A stretch of DNA of 64,000 nucleotides from Paraburkholderia unamae (GCF_003268775.1 NZ_QLSU01000034.1:1-64000); one strand, 5' to 3'; counted from the stretch's first letter, positions 7,910 to 16,715 are shown. Made by a program: numbers and translations. Notes: generated by a model from the sequence alone, not told the origin.

Positions 7910-8315
7910 GGCGATAAGTGGCTGCGAACGTGGAACAACCTTGCATTTTACCGCATGTGCGGCGCGCCATTGCGGCCCTTTGCGCGCTGCGCCAATTTGC
8001 CGGTTGCAGAGCCGGAAGCGCTTCCAGAGGGCGTTCCGTGTCCGAAAGACCCTGCCGTCGTTATGTAATTCGGCGTCCGTTTTGTGCGTCGCGCAAATTT
8101 TTTGGACGCTGCTTTTAGGGTCTGTTCGTCGCTCAGCCCCGTCAGGATTGACTGACGCGATTGTTTCCGAATGCAGAATAGTAAATTCGGATTATCGCGA
8201 TTATTTTCCAATAGTAGGTGTATACACTAGGTTCCGTTGACGCAGCTCATGGGTTGAGACCTCCCAGGCGCGGCGCCATCCCGATCCGCAATTGAACCTG
8301 ATATTGGAGTCCACC
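7910..8315. other. Upstream region between dusA and a small secreted-protein gene
   Basis: About 400 bases without a supportable gene; it must hold the divergent promoters of dusA and the gene at 8316. GCGTCC and GGACGC around 8074-8111 form a small inverted repeat. AT-rich segments near 8150-8230 are the likeliest promoter area for the plus-strand gene, but no box pair is convincing. Confidence 0.4.
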
Positions 8316-8588
8316 ATGAAGACCAAACTGATCGCAGCGCTGCTGGTCGCAGCCACCGCTTCTGTTGCCGCTCCGGCGTTCGCCAGCGGCTACGGCCCGG
8401 CACCGTTCTATCGCCCGGACGTCGGCGCACCCGCTTCGCAGCGTGGCCAGAGCGCCCAGACCGTCGCTGTCGAGCGCGCGCAGGAACAAGGCGGCCAGAC
8501 GGCTTACGGCGGCGTCGCCGGCTCGGCTTCGCAGTCGGGCAGCCACGTGAAGGCCGCGGCCTCGCAATCGGTCTACTTCGGCCAGTAA
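8316..8588 (+). CDS. Small secreted protein of unknown function
   Basis: The ATG at 8316 is preceded by a TTGGAG ribosome site. The product has 90 residues with a classical signal peptide: two lysines, a hydrophobic core and a cleavage site after A-F-A near residue 24. The mature part of about 66 residues is rich in Gly, Ala, Gln and Ser and ends S-V-Y-F-G-Q. It has no Cys and no obvious domain. Short exported proteins of this kind are common in Burkholderia-type genomes and usually have no assigned role. It is a single-gene unit with a hairpin terminator behind it. Confidence 0.75.
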   Translation: MKTKLIAALLVAATASVAAPAFASGYGPAPFYRPDVGAPASQRGQSAQTVAVERAQEQGGQTAYGGVAGSASQSGSHVKAAASQSVYFGQ

Positions 8589-8630
8589 GTCACGCTGAAG
8601 TCGCCGCGCCGCCTGCCCCCAGGCGGCGGG

Positions 8631-8663
8631 AAAGCCGGATGTCGTCAAGACGTCCGGCTTTTT
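8631..8663. terminator. Bidirectional terminator between convergent small genes
   Basis: AAAGCCGGATGTC pairs with GACGTCCGGCTTT around a short loop (one G-T wobble) and is followed by T5 on the plus strand and flanked by A3 for the minus strand. It separates the gene ending at 8588 from the convergent gene ending at 8718. Confidence 0.85.
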
Positions 8664-8717
8664 GCGTTTTGGGTCCGTTTTTGTCCCGCCTGGGTCCGCC
8701 GCCTTGAGGGGCGTTGT

Positions 8718-8960
8718 TCAGGAGGCGGCGCGCACGCGCTGGTCGATCGCCTCGCGCATGCGGTCGAACGCGGCGTCGAACGCGTTGTCCTGGGTGGGGA
8801 AGCGGCCGGCGGCGATGCCATCCACGGGCACGGCGCCGCTCTCGCTGCCGGTGAGGCTGTGGATCGTCTGCGTCGAGACGAAGAAGCCGGCTTCGTGGTC
8901 GCCGTCCACGCCCGCTGTCATGTTGAACCCCATGTACTCGTAGCTGCGTCGGTTTTCCAT
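8718..8960 (-). CDS. Conserved small hypothetical protein (80 residues)
   Basis: The ATG at 8958-8960 follows GAGGAGA at good spacing on the minus strand, which selects this start over longer in-frame options. The protein begins MENRRSYEYMGFNM and ends with an amphipathic helix N-A-F-D-A-A-F-D-R-M-R-E-A-I. It is acidic, has no signal peptide or membrane segment, and I recognise no domain. It lies head to head with the Tas-like reductase gene, with about 200 bases between them, and converges on the small secreted-protein gene. Confidence 0.65.
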   Translation of the reverse strand: MENRRSYEYMGFNMTAGVDGDHEAGFFVSTQTIHSLTGSESGAVPVDGIAAGRFPTQDNAFDAAFDRMREAIDQRVRAAS

Positions 8961-9162
8961 GCCGAATTCTCCTCGTGGGCACCTGTGCGGATTCTGGCAT
9001 GTCTTCGCGCGAGCGGCGCCGTGGTGGGCCGCCATCCTGCCCGCGAAGCTGCGCGAGATGCCGGCGTCCCGGGACATGCAGCGAATTCGGCATCTCCTGA
9101 AAAATTTCCGGCGCCGTGGTAGTTTCGCCGTTTCCCCAACCGCACTGATGGACAACCTTTCG

Positions 9163-10215
9163 ATGGAACACCGCACACTCGGCGATACCGACCTCAAGGT
9201 GAGCCTGATCGGGCTCGGCACGATGACGTGGGGCGAGCAGAACACGGAGCACGAGGCGCACGAGCAGATCGACTACGCGCTCGATCACGGCGTCACGCTC
9301 ATCGACGCCGCTGAGATGTACCCCGTGCCGCCGCGCCCCGAGACGCAGGGCCAGACCGAGCGCTTCATCGGGACGTGGCTCGCCCGGCACCGCTCGAAGC
9401 GTGAAAGCTTCGTGCTTGCCACGAAGATGACCGGACCGGCGCGCCAGCCGCACAATCCGCAGCACATTCGCGGGCCGCAAAACCAGTTCGACCGCAAGAA
9501 CCTGACCGAGGCGCTCGATGGCAGCCTCAAGCGTCTCCAGACCGACTACGTCGATCTGTATCAACTGCACTGGCCCGACCGCAGCACGATGACGTTCGGC
9601 CGCAACGTCTATCCGTATATCGACGACGCCTATACGGTGCCGATCGAGGAAACGCTCAGCGTGCTCGCGGACTTCGTGAAGGCAGGCAAGATTCGCCGTA
9701 TCGGCGTGTCGAATGAAACGCCGTGGGGCGTGGCGCAATTCCTGCGCGCCGCCGAAAAGCTCGGGCTGCCGCGCATCGTGAGCATCCAGAATCCGTATAG
9801 CCTGCTCAACCGCACGTTCGAGAGCGGCCTGTCGGAGTTCACGCACCGCGAGGGCGTGGGGCTGCTCGCCTATTCGCCGCTCGCATTCGGCTGGCTCTCG
9901 GGCAAGTACGAGGGCGGGGCACGGCCGGAAGGCGCGCGCATCACGAAGTTCGAGCGCTTCAAGCGCTACAGCAAGCCTGAAGCGGTGGCCGCGACCTCGC
10001 GCTATGTGGCGCTGGCGAGGGAACACGGCTACACGCCCGCGCAATTTGCGCTGGCGTTCGTCAACAGCCGGCCGTTCGTCACGAGCAACCTGATCGGCGC
10101 GACCTCGCTCGATCAGTTGAAGGAAAATATCGGTAGCGCCGACGTGAAGCTCTCGCCCGAACTGCTCGCGCAGATCGATGCGCTTCACGAGCAGCAGCCG
10201 AATCCGGCCCCCTGA
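9163..10215 (+). CDS. tas: NADP-dependent aldo/keto reductase, Tas type
   Basis: The 350-residue product aligns along its length with E. coli Tas, including G-L-G-T-M-T-W-G-E-Q-N, A-E-M-Y-P-V-P-P-R-P-E-T-Q-G and I-Q-N-P-Y-S-L-L-N-R. The aldo/keto reductase tetrad is present as D48, Y53, K88 and H136. The ATG at 9163 matches the family N terminus (MEHRTL); an in-frame ATG at 9148 would add five residues, and neither has a clear Shine-Dalgarno. Physiological substrates are not established; E. coli Tas was found through suppression of tyrosine auxotrophy in starved cells. The gene stands alone. Confidence 0.93.
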   Translation: MEHRTLGDTDLKVSLIGLGTMTWGEQNTEHEAHEQIDYALDHGVTLIDAAEMYPVPPRPETQGQTERFIGTWLARHRSKRESFVLATKMTGPARQPHNPQHIRGPQNQFDRKNLTEALDGSLKRLQTDYVDLYQLHWPDRSTMTFGRNVYPYIDDAYTVPIEETLSVLADFVKAGKIRRIGVSNETPWGVAQFLRAAEKLGLPRIVSIQNPYSLLNRTFESGLSEFTHREGVGLLAYSPLAFGWLSGKYEGGARPEGARITKFERFKRYSKPEAVAATSRYVALAREHGYTPAQFALAFVNSRPFVTSNLIGATSLDQLKENIGSADVKLSPELLAQIDALHEQQPNPAP

Positions 10216-10439
10216 ACGCGCGCGCGGGGCCCGGCGCCTGGCGTCTTCGCGGGCCGCGCCGGGTTCGCCCCGCCGAAGGCGCTCCGCCGACGGCTTTGCA
10301 CCAAAGTCGTTGGCGATTAGCAAGGCATACACTACGATCCAGCATGCGCCGCCCGGGGCGCTATCACGCGTCGCGCGCTGTGCGGGCGTGCGCCCCGGCC
10401 GGTAGCCTGGACCCAGTCTGAATTCGGAGAAACTTCACA

Positions 10440-11501
10440 ATGACGAGCGCACGTCCCGCTCAATCGCCCCCGTCGTACGGCTGGCCCATTTTCATTCTGC
10501 TGGCGGTGGCCGGACTCTTCTACGTGAAGTGGTTTCCGTACTATCACCGCGCATTCACGGCTGAGGAAACGCATTCCATCGGCAAATCGATCCTGATGGG
10601 GGGCGCGTCCACCGCGCCCGAGCCGTCGTTCGCCGCCGCGCTCGATTACGCCTTCGCCTATGGCAAGGCGATCTGGCAGGCCATGGTGCTCGGCCTGCTG
10701 CTCGGCTCCGCCGTGCAGGCGTTGTTGCCCGTGCAGTGGGTCGCGCGCGTGCTCGGCCGGCGCGGCTTCGGCAGCGTCGCGGCGGGCGGGCTGCTCGCCG
10801 TGCCCGGCATGATGTGCACCTGCTGCGCCGCGCCCGTGGTCGTGGGCCTGCGCGCGCGCAATGCATCGGCGGGCGGGGCGATCGCATTCTGGCTCGGCAA
10901 CTCCGTGCTCAATCCCGCCACGCTCGTTTTCATGGGCTTCGTGCTCGGCTGGCAGTGGAGTGCGCTGCGCCTCACGCTGGGCCTGTTGATGGTGTTCGGC
11001 CTTGGCTGGCTCTGCAACCGGCTCGTCACGCCCGAAGAAGCCCGCTCCGCCGACGACCGTCTCGCGCAGCTCGCCCAGCAGCAGGCCGAAGGCGGTAATG
11101 TCTTCGTGCGCTGGCTGCGCATCTTTACGCGCATGGCCGTGCGGCTCGTGCCCGAGTACATCGTGCTCGTGCTGCTGCTCGGCGCCGCGCGTGCGTGGCT
11201 CTTTCCGCATATCGGCCCGGAAGTCACGAGCAGTCTTGGCTGGATCATCACGTTCGCTTTTGTCGGCATGTTGTTCGTGATTCCCACGGCCGGGGAAGTG
11301 CCCATCATCCAGGCGATGCTCGCACTCGGCATGGGCGTGGGCCCGGCCGGCGCGCTCCTGATGACGTTGCCGCCCGTGAGCGTGCCGTCGTTCGCGATGC
11401 TGGCGGGCTCGTTCCGGCCGCGCATGCTCGCGATCGTCGGTACGACGGTCGTCTTGTTCGGGATCGTCGGGGGGCTCGCGACCGTGGCTCTGGGGTTCTA
11501 G
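10440..11501 (+). CDS. ArsP/DUF318-type permease
   Basis: This 353-residue membrane protein has about eight hydrophobic segments split by a hydrophilic linker near residues 195-225. The family hallmark C-T-C-C is at residues 126-129, within P-G-M-M-C-T-C-C-A-A-P, followed by F-W-L-G-N-S-V-L-N-P-A-T-L. The second half repeats the pattern with P-T-A-G-E-V-P-I-I-Q. Members include ArsP, which exports trivalent organoarsenicals, and other two-half permeases. The cysteine motif suggests a soft-metal or metalloid substrate, but no ars regulator or reductase is nearby, so the substrate is open. The ATG follows CGGAGA. Confidence 0.85.
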   Translation: MTSARPAQSPPSYGWPIFILLAVAGLFYVKWFPYYHRAFTAEETHSIGKSILMGGASTAPEPSFAAALDYAFAYGKAIWQAMVLGLLLGSAVQALLPVQWVARVLGRRGFGSVAAGGLLAVPGMMCTCCAAPVVVGLRARNASAGGAIAFWLGNSVLNPATLVFMGFVLGWQWSALRLTLGLLMVFGLGWLCNRLVTPEEARSADDRLAQLAQQQAEGGNVFVRWLRIFTRMAVRLVPEYIVLVLLLGAARAWLFPHIGPEVTSSLGWIITFAFVGMLFVIPTAGEVPIIQAMLALGMGVGPAGALLMTLPPVSVPSFAMLAGSFRPRMLAIVGTTVVLFGIVGGLATVALGF

Positions 11502-11614
11502 CGCGACCCGCGCGGCATGGCAGGCAAGCGCCATTCATCGGGGCGCGGGCATTCAAGGTAATACGCGGACGGTTCGCCGTTCGCCAAGGAGCGGGCCTCG
11601 GCCCGAAAACCAGC

Positions 11615-12037
11615 ATGGCACAGCAAAAAACCAATCCGAAGCTCGAACAGGCGCTCACGCGCGGCGATCTCGCCATTCGCCAGGCCAATTCGGCGCGCGC
11701 GACGGCGGTGCTGCGCGCGCTCGGCAAGATGATCGTCGAGGCGTCGGCGACCATTGGCGTCGAGGCGCACACGTCGATCCCCGACGGCGATCGCATCTAC
11801 GATCCGGCCGACGGCCTCTGGCCGCAGTCGCTGCTGGTGTCGCTCGACGGCCCGGTGGAAGACTCGGACCCTGAAGAGATCCGCACGGTGCGTCTGCTCG
11901 CCCAGACGCAATCGACGATGTTCCGCGTGGAGTGGCATCGCGCCGACGGCAAGATCGGCCGCCAGGAAGGCGGTCCGTTCGCGACGGTCGCGTTTATTTC
12001 GGACGTCGATATTCCCTGGGGCGACGACGAAGACTGA
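11615..12037 (+). CDS. Conserved hypothetical protein (140 residues)
   Basis: The protein is acidic and soluble, starting MAQQKTNPK and ending with the acidic tail D-I-P-W-G-D-D-E-D. A helical N-terminal third precedes a stretch with strands such as S-L-L-V-S-L-D-G-P and F-R-V-E-W-H-R-A. No catalytic motif, signal peptide or membrane segment is visible, and I do not recognise a family. An AAGGAG sits 24 bases upstream of the ATG, too far to be ideal. It lies 113 bases behind the permease gene on the same strand, so co-transcription is possible but not shown. Confidence 0.65.
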   Translation: MAQQKTNPKLEQALTRGDLAIRQANSARATAVLRALGKMIVEASATIGVEAHTSIPDGDRIYDPADGLWPQSLLVSLDGPVEDSDPEEIRTVRLLAQTQSTMFRVEWHRADGKIGRQEGGPFATVAFISDVDIPWGDDED

Positions 12038-12096
12038 GCGCCGCGTGGTGGTTGTTCGATGCCGCGCGGCGTCGCGCGGTGTCGTTCAATAGCGTT

Positions 12097-12933
12097 TCAA
12101 CGCATCATGCGCCGGCGGAACAGCACCGAGGCAATCGCGAACGGCACCACAACGTAGATCACGAGCACGAGCAAGTGCAGGCCGGCCTGCTCGACAGGCC
12201 GGTCGAGCATGGCGGGGCGGATCAGCGCCACGGCGTGCGCGAGCGGCAGCATCAACGTGATGTGCTGCGCGGCGGCGGGCAACTGGGCGATCGGAAAGAA
12301 CACGCCCGAGAGCAGCAGCATGGGCGTGAGCACCAGTGTTTGATAGAACATGAAGAAGTCGTAGGACGGCGCGAGCGCCGTCACGATCATCGCGCAGCTC
12401 GCGAACGCCAGGCCCGCGAGTGCGATCACGGGCAGCGCGAGCAGCATCGAAGGAAAGCTCGCGTAGCCGAGCAGCCCCGCCACCAGCATGATCGCTGCGC
12501 CGGAGAGCATCGACTTGCTCGCGGCCCACATGACCTCGCCCAGCACCACGTCGCCGAGTGACAGCGGCGTATGCATGATCGCTTCCCACGTGCGTTGCAC
12601 GTGCATGCGCGAGAAGCCCGAGTACATCGATTCGAAGCTCGCCGACATCATCACCGAAGACGACACCGTGCCCGCCGCGAGAAACGCGATGTACGAGACG
12701 CCGTCCACGTGCCCGACCATCAGCCCGAGACCGAAGCCGAGACCGAACAGGTAGATCATCGGGTCGGCGAGATTGCCGAACATCGAGGCGATCGCGAGCT
12801 TGCGCCACACGAGATAGTTGCGTCGCCACACGGCCATCCAGTGCGTGGCGTTCGAGGGCAGCGCCGCGCGCGGTTCGCGAATAAGCGCGTGCGCGGGGCG
12901 TGCGGGCGTCGGGTCGTTGGTGCGTGTCTGCAT
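12097..12933 (-). CDS. ABC-2 type exporter permease, NodJ/DrrB-like
   Basis: The 278-residue protein has six predicted membrane helices of the ABC-2 fold and the family-typical stretch T-L-V-L-T-P-M-L-L-L-S-G-V-F-F-P-I. It pairs with the ATPase gene 22 bases upstream; together they form an exporter of the NodI-NodJ type. In rhizobia such pairs export lipochitooligosaccharides, but most Burkholderia copies are far from nod genes, and no nod gene is visible here. A hydrophobic, perhaps polysaccharide- or lipid-linked, substrate is only an inference. Confidence 0.88.
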   Translation of the reverse strand: MQTRTNDPTPARPAHALIREPRAALPSNATHWMAVWRRNYLVWRKLAIASMFGNLADPMIYLFGLGFGLGLMVGHVDGVSYIAFLAAGTVSSSVMMSASFESMYSGFSRMHVQRTWEAIMHTPLSLGDVVLGEVMWAASKSMLSGAAIMLVAGLLGYASFPSMLLALPVIALAGLAFASCAMIVTALAPSYDFFMFYQTLVLTPMLLLSGVFFPIAQLPAAAQHITLMLPLAHAVALIRPAMLDRPVEQAGLHLLVLVIYVVVPFAIASVLFRRRMMR

Positions 12934-12955
12934 GGTTTTTTCTTGTGCGGCCGCT

Positions 12956-13870
12956 TTAGTCCTGCATCTCGCGGCCCGTGAGCCGCAGGAACACGTCTTC
13001 GAGATTCGCGGGCCGGTGCAGGTAACGCAGGTCCGACCGATGACGCAGTTTCGCATGCACGGGCGCGGGGTCGTCGACGTAGCAGAACAGTGTCTCGCCG
13101 CTGATCTCCGTGCGCTTTGCGTCCTCCGCGAGTTCGTCGCGCAGCGCGGCCGGGTCCGGGCCATATACCTCGATCACGTCGCAGCCGATCTCCGATTCGA
13201 TCAGCGCCTTGGGCGCGCCCTCGGCGATCTTGCGGCCTTCCTCGATCACGCACACGCGATTGCAGAGCCGCTCGGCTTCCTCCATGAAATGCGTGGTGAG
13301 CAGAATCGTCTTGCCGCGCGCGAGCAGCGAGCGCAGGCGCTCCCAGATCAGATGGCGCGCCTGCGGGTCGAGGCCCGTGGTGGGCTCGTCCATCACGAGC
13401 ACGTCGGGGTCGTTGACGAGCGCGCGCGCGAGCGTGAGGCGACGGCGCATGCCGCCGGAGAGTTCGCCCACGCGCGCGTCGGCCTTGCTTTCGAGGCGTG
13501 CGAATTCGAGCAGCGGCGCGACGAGCGCTTTCGTTTCGCGCGCGGACAAGCCGAAGTAGCGGCCGAACACGAGGAGGTTCTCGCGCACGGTGAAGTCAGG
13601 GTCGAGGTTGTCGAACTGCGGCACGACGCCCACGCGCCGGCGGGCGTGGCGCGCGCGCGCCGGCACGGGCTCGCCGCACAGGCTGATGCGCCCCGCATCG
13701 GGAGACACGATGCCGAGCAGCATGCGCAGCGTGGTGGTCTTCCCCGCGCCGTTCGGGCCGAGCAGCCCGAAACATTCGCCGGGGACGACGTCGAATGACA
13801 GACCGTTGACGACCGTCCTGTCTCCGTAGTGTTTGATGACCTGCTCGAATTCGATGGCGGGTGCGGGCAT
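12956..13870 (-). CDS. ABC exporter ATP-binding protein, NodI-like
   Basis: The ATPase has 304 residues. Walker A G-P-N-G-A-G-K-T is at 38-45, the signature L-S-G-G-M at 137-141, Walker B V-L-V-M-D-E-P at 157-163 and the switch His at 194. The C-terminal 80 residues form the extra domain typical of NodI/DrrA-type ATPases. I chose the ATG at 13870 over an upstream in-frame TTG at 13951 because it matches the family N terminus; neither has a strong ribosome site. The gene leads a two-gene operon with the ABC-2 permease. Confidence 0.9.
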   Translation of the reverse strand: MPAPAIEFEQVIKHYGDRTVVNGLSFDVVPGECFGLLGPNGAGKTTTLRMLLGIVSPDAGRISLCGEPVPARARHARRRVGVVPQFDNLDPDFTVRENLLVFGRYFGLSARETKALVAPLLEFARLESKADARVGELSGGMRRRLTLARALVNDPDVLVMDEPTTGLDPQARHLIWERLRSLLARGKTILLTTHFMEEAERLCNRVCVIEEGRKIAEGAPKALIESEIGCDVIEVYGPDPAALRDELAEDAKRTEISGETLFCYVDDPAPVHAKLRHRSDLRYLHRPANLEDVFLRLTGREMQD

Positions 13871-14217
13871 GGACCGGTTGAGCGTGTGTCGATGTGCGTG
13901 AGTCGGACGAGCGTCGCGCGAATCGGGCGCAAGAGCGAACGAAATGCGCAAGAAAAATATCGCACGAAACGAGGCGGCCTATTCTAGTGCATTGCCCTGA
14001 GTCGGGTGGGCGGCGCTCTGATGCCCGGTTCAACGCTGCTTGCCATGAATGCTTGTCGCGGCAATCATTGGCGGCGCGCAAGATTCATGCGTGACGTACC
14101 GCACGCCTGGCGCTTAACGATGGCGTCCTGGCGTTTTCCAGCCCTTGCGTGCGCAATTGCGGCGCACCATCATGAGAATCGCACAGCCTGCAAATCACGC
14201 GGGCGGGGAGAAGCGAT
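13871..14217. other. Divergent promoter region between the NodI-like gene and the Usp gene
   Basis: About 350 bases without a gene. A TAGAAT box on the minus strand (plus-strand ATTCTA at 13982-13987) is a candidate -10 for the exporter operon, with no convincing -35. The stretch before 14218 ends with a GGGGAG ribosome site for the stress-protein gene. Confidence 0.4.
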
Positions 14218-14688
14218 ATGGCGAGCTACAAAAAAATCCTGCTGTGTTACGACGGCTCGCGCGAAGGCCGCAAGGCATTGCGTTGCGGCGCTGATCTTGC
14301 GCTCGATCTGCAAGCGGAAACGCACTTGCTCTCGGTCGTCGACATGCGCTCGACCATTGCCCAGAGCGCCGGCCTGCTCACCGATGTGGCCTGCGGCCGC
14401 TTTGAGGAAACGGCCCGCGAAATCCTTCAGGAGGGCGTTGACTGGCTGACCGAGCGTGGCGTGCACGCCCAGGGGCATTTCGCGTTCGGGCATCCGATCG
14501 ACGAAATCGCGAACCTGGCCAACGAGCTCCAGGTCGACCTCGTGGTCGTGGGACATCGCTGCCGCACCGGGCTCTCGCGCTGGTGGATGGGCGCGGGCAA
14601 TACGCCGCTGCTCGACCGCGTGTCGTGCAGCATTCTGGTGGCGTGCTCGTCGGCCGCCGAGGAAAAGCAGCAAGCCGCCGCAGCCTAG
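14218..14688 (+). CDS. Universal stress protein (UspA family)
   Basis: The 156-residue single-domain protein starts Y-K-K-I-L-L-C-Y-D-G-S, the first strand and loop of the Usp Rossmann-like fold, and carries V-D-L-V-V-V-G-H at 106-113. The ATP-binding Usps have G-x2-G-x9-G-S/T after this strand; here it reads G-H-R-C-R-T-G followed by W-W-M-G-A-G-N-T-P, so spacing is altered and ATP binding is uncertain. The final strand S-C-S-I-L-V is intact. The ATG follows GGGGAG. It is a single gene. Usps of this size act in the cytoplasm during stress, often as dimers. Confidence 0.9.
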   Translation: MASYKKILLCYDGSREGRKALRCGADLALDLQAETHLLSVVDMRSTIAQSAGLLTDVACGRFEETAREILQEGVDWLTERGVHAQGHFAFGHPIDEIANLANELQVDLVVVGHRCRTGLSRWWMGAGNTPLLDRVSCSILVACSSAAEEKQQAAAA

Positions 14689-14804
14689 CGCGCGGAAAAC
14701 CTGGAAAGCGCGAGCACGGGCCCGGACGATCGGGAGATCGGCGGGCCCGCCAGGCGCGAACCGGCCCGGCGGCGCATCACATGCGTGCCGGTCCGTGGTT
14801 CAGG

Positions 14805-15479
14805 TCAGTTCGGGTTCGGGGCGTTGCCCTTGTTCAACTCGACCGACGCGAGCTTCCACGAGAAGAGTCCATGACGCTGCAAGATGGCGGCATAGTGCTC
14901 GCCCGTGGCGCTGCGATCCCACGTGAGCGCGAACTCGTTGAGGCTGCGATAGCCCGCCGTGGTGACCGGCCGCGCTTCGGGCGCGGGATTGTCTGAAGCC
15001 GCCTGGGCGGGCGGGGAGGCCGGGGCGGCTGCGGAAGCGGGGGCCGACTGCGAACCCGCCTCCTGCGGCGGCGGCGCGTGAGGACGCTCGCCGGGCTTGC
15101 CCGTGGGCGGCATGCCGCTCAGCAGCGCGGCGACGCCCTCCGGCGTGGCATAGGCATCCACGAGCGGCCCGATCAGCGCCGCACCGATCACGGCGCCGAG
15201 AATCAGCAGCGGATTACTGCTGTGCTCCGCATGAATGCGCTCTCGCAGCATTTCGCCAACCTGCTGCTTGAGGCTCACGCGTAGCGCCGGGTAATCGACG
15301 TACTGATTGAGCGTGGCGGCGTCGCGCGCGTCGGCCGCAGCCTTCATGCGATTCACCGCGATATAGGGCGACGCGTAGGCGTAGCCGAGCGCGGCCACGA
15401 ACACGGCAACCGCGACCGTGATGGCGACGGGCTTCTTCCAGTCTCGGGATTTACGTGGGGGCGTCAGGGATTCCGTCAT
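14805..15479 (-). CDS. DUF2939-type membrane-anchored protein
   Basis: The ATG at 15479 is used; an immediately preceding TTG adds one residue only. The protein of 224 residues has a basic N terminus and one signal anchor (about residues 18-38). The D-A-A-T-L-N-Q-Y-V-D-Y-P-A-L-R segment is typical of DUF2939 proteins. A second hydrophobic stretch lies near residues 92-107. Residues 123-170 form a Pro/Ala/Ser-rich linker before a C-terminal segment with F-A-L-T-W-D-R. The bulk is expected in the periplasm. Function is unknown, and there is no operon partner. Confidence 0.75.
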   Translation of the reverse strand: MTESLTPPRKSRDWKKPVAITVAVAVFVAALGYAYASPYIAVNRMKAAADARDAATLNQYVDYPALRVSLKQQVGEMLRERIHAEHSSNPLLILGAVIGAALIGPLVDAYATPEGVAALLSGMPPTGKPGERPHAPPPQEAGSQSAPASAAAPASPPAQAASDNPAPEARPVTTAGYRSLNEFALTWDRSATGEHYAAILQRHGLFSWKLASVELNKGNAPNPN

Positions 15480-15616
15480 CAAATTCGGACAAATCGTTCA
15501 AACACGGTGTTGACCGCAATCCGGCGAAAACGATCCCCGACACTGTCCCTTTTTACGTCAGAAAGGCCTTGCTGTCCCTTGTTGCCGCTTATTGCCTTGT
15601 GGCGCCGGGTGAGCGC

Positions 15617-15994
15617 TTATTTCGCGAGCGCCCCAGGCAGATCGCTTTGCTGCTCGGCGATGCAGCGGTCGATCGCGCGGCATACGGCGTCCACCGTACC
15701 GACCAGGATGAGCCGCGACGGGCCCTGGTAGACGCGCACGGGCGCCCGGCGCATGGGCTGCTCGGTGTTGATCGTGCTGTTGAGCGAGACGCGCGCGAAC
15801 GCCGGTTGCGCCGAGGGCAGTGCGGGCAGGTCGGCCGTGCTGGCCGCCACCATCTCGGGGGTGTCTTCGAAGAGCGAGCCGTTCAGTGCGGCGGTTGTGG
15901 CGCGCACTTCGCGAACCGCGCACGAGGCGACTCCACGCAGGTGGCGCAGACGGCCGAATTGACGGAAGGGCAGCAAGCGGGCAAGGCGTTCCAT
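15617..15994 (-). CDS. Unknown protein encoded directly downstream of lexA
   Basis: The gene encodes 125 residues from an ATG preceded by TGGAGAG on the minus strand. The N terminus is basic with R-F/L-R-H-L-R clusters, and the C-terminal half has a strand-helix pattern S-R-L-I-L-V-G-T-V-D-A-V-C-R-A-I-D-R-C-I-A. No known domain is recognised, and it does not look like SulA, LexA or a nuclease. It starts 43 bases after the lexA stop with no terminator between, so it probably shares the SOS-controlled lexA transcript. That makes a DNA-damage role plausible, but this is inference from position only. Confidence 0.7.
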   Translation of the reverse strand: MERLARLLPFRQFGRLRHLRGVASCAVREVRATTAALNGSLFEDTPEMVAASTADLPALPSAQPAFARVSLNSTINTEQPMRRAPVRVYQGPSRLILVGTVDAVCRAIDRCIAEQQSDLPGALAK

Positions 15995-16037
15995 GGCTCT
16001 CTCCAGAGAATGCGCGCAGGGCGCGCAAGCGGATTTA

Positions 16038-16688
16038 TCAGAATTCGGTAGGGCGAATCAGGCCGACTGCAATGCCTTCCAGCGCGAAATCCGCGCTGCC
16101 GGCCTCGACGAAAATGTTCTCGTAGTCGGGGTTCTCGGCGATCAGCTCGACGCCGTTCGGGCGGCGCTTCAGGCGTTTGACGGTGACGTCGTCGCCCAGC
16201 CGCGCCACGATGATCTGGCCGTCTTTTGCCTCGCTTTTCTTCTGCACGGCGAGCAGGTCGCCGTCGAATATGCCGGCGTCGCGCATGGAGAGGCCGCGCA
16301 CCTTCAGGAGATAGTCGGGGCGGCTCGAGAACAGCGCCGGGTCGCACATGTAGTTCTGCGAGATGTGCTCCTGCGCGAGGATCGGGCTGCCCGCCGCGAC
16401 CCGGCCGACGAGCGGCAGCGAGAGCTGCATGATGCTGGCGTGCGGCAGCGTGAACTGGTGCGGCAGGTCGTCGGGCCCCGGCATGAGGCGGATGCCGCGC
16501 GAGGCGCCCGCAGCCAGTTCGATCACGCCCTTGCGCGCCAGTGCGCGCAGGTGCTCCTCGGCCGAGTTGGCCGAGCTGAAGCCGAGTTCCGCCGCGATTT
16601 CGGCGCGTGTGGGCGGGAAGCCCGTGCGCTCGATCGCCCGGCGAACCAGATCGAAAACCTGCTGCTGTCGTGCGGTGAGTTTGGTCAT
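16038..16688 (-). CDS. lexA: SOS repressor LexA
   Basis: The 216-residue repressor binds SOS boxes and is inactivated by RecA-stimulated self-cleavage. The N-terminal winged helix spans about residues 1-70, with recognition helix S-S-A-N-S-A-E-E-H-L. The cleavage bond is A99-G100 in V-A-A-G, and the catalytic dyad is S134 (G-L-S-M) and K171 (T-V-K-R-L). All key residues are intact. Two perfect CTGT-N8-ACAG boxes lie upstream of the ATG, so autoregulation is built in. The gene after it (15617-15994) likely belongs to the same transcript. Confidence 0.98.
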   Translation of the reverse strand: MTKLTARQQQVFDLVRRAIERTGFPPTRAEIAAELGFSSANSAEEHLRALARKGVIELAAGASRGIRLMPGPDDLPHQFTLPHASIMQLSLPLVGRVAAGSPILAQEHISQNYMCDPALFSSRPDYLLKVRGLSMRDAGIFDGDLLAVQKKSEAKDGQIIVARLGDDVTVKRLKRRPNGVELIAENPDYENIFVEAGSADFALEGIAVGLIRPTEF

Positions 16689-16695
16689 GGCGCCA

Positions 16696-16711
16696 CTGTA
16701 TGTTTGAACAG
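16696..16711 (-). promoter_or_regulatory. SOS (LexA) box 1, proximal to lexA
   Basis: CTGT at 16696-16699 and ACAG at 16708-16711 are separated by exactly eight bases, matching the CTGT-N8-ACAG consensus. The box begins 8 bases upstream of the lexA ATG. Confidence 0.85.
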
Positions 16712-16715
16712 GTAA

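Noticed and set aside
12097..13870. Nodulation-factor exporter NodIJ
   Set aside because: The proteins are of this family, but no nodABC or other symbiosis genes are present; a general exporter is the safer call.
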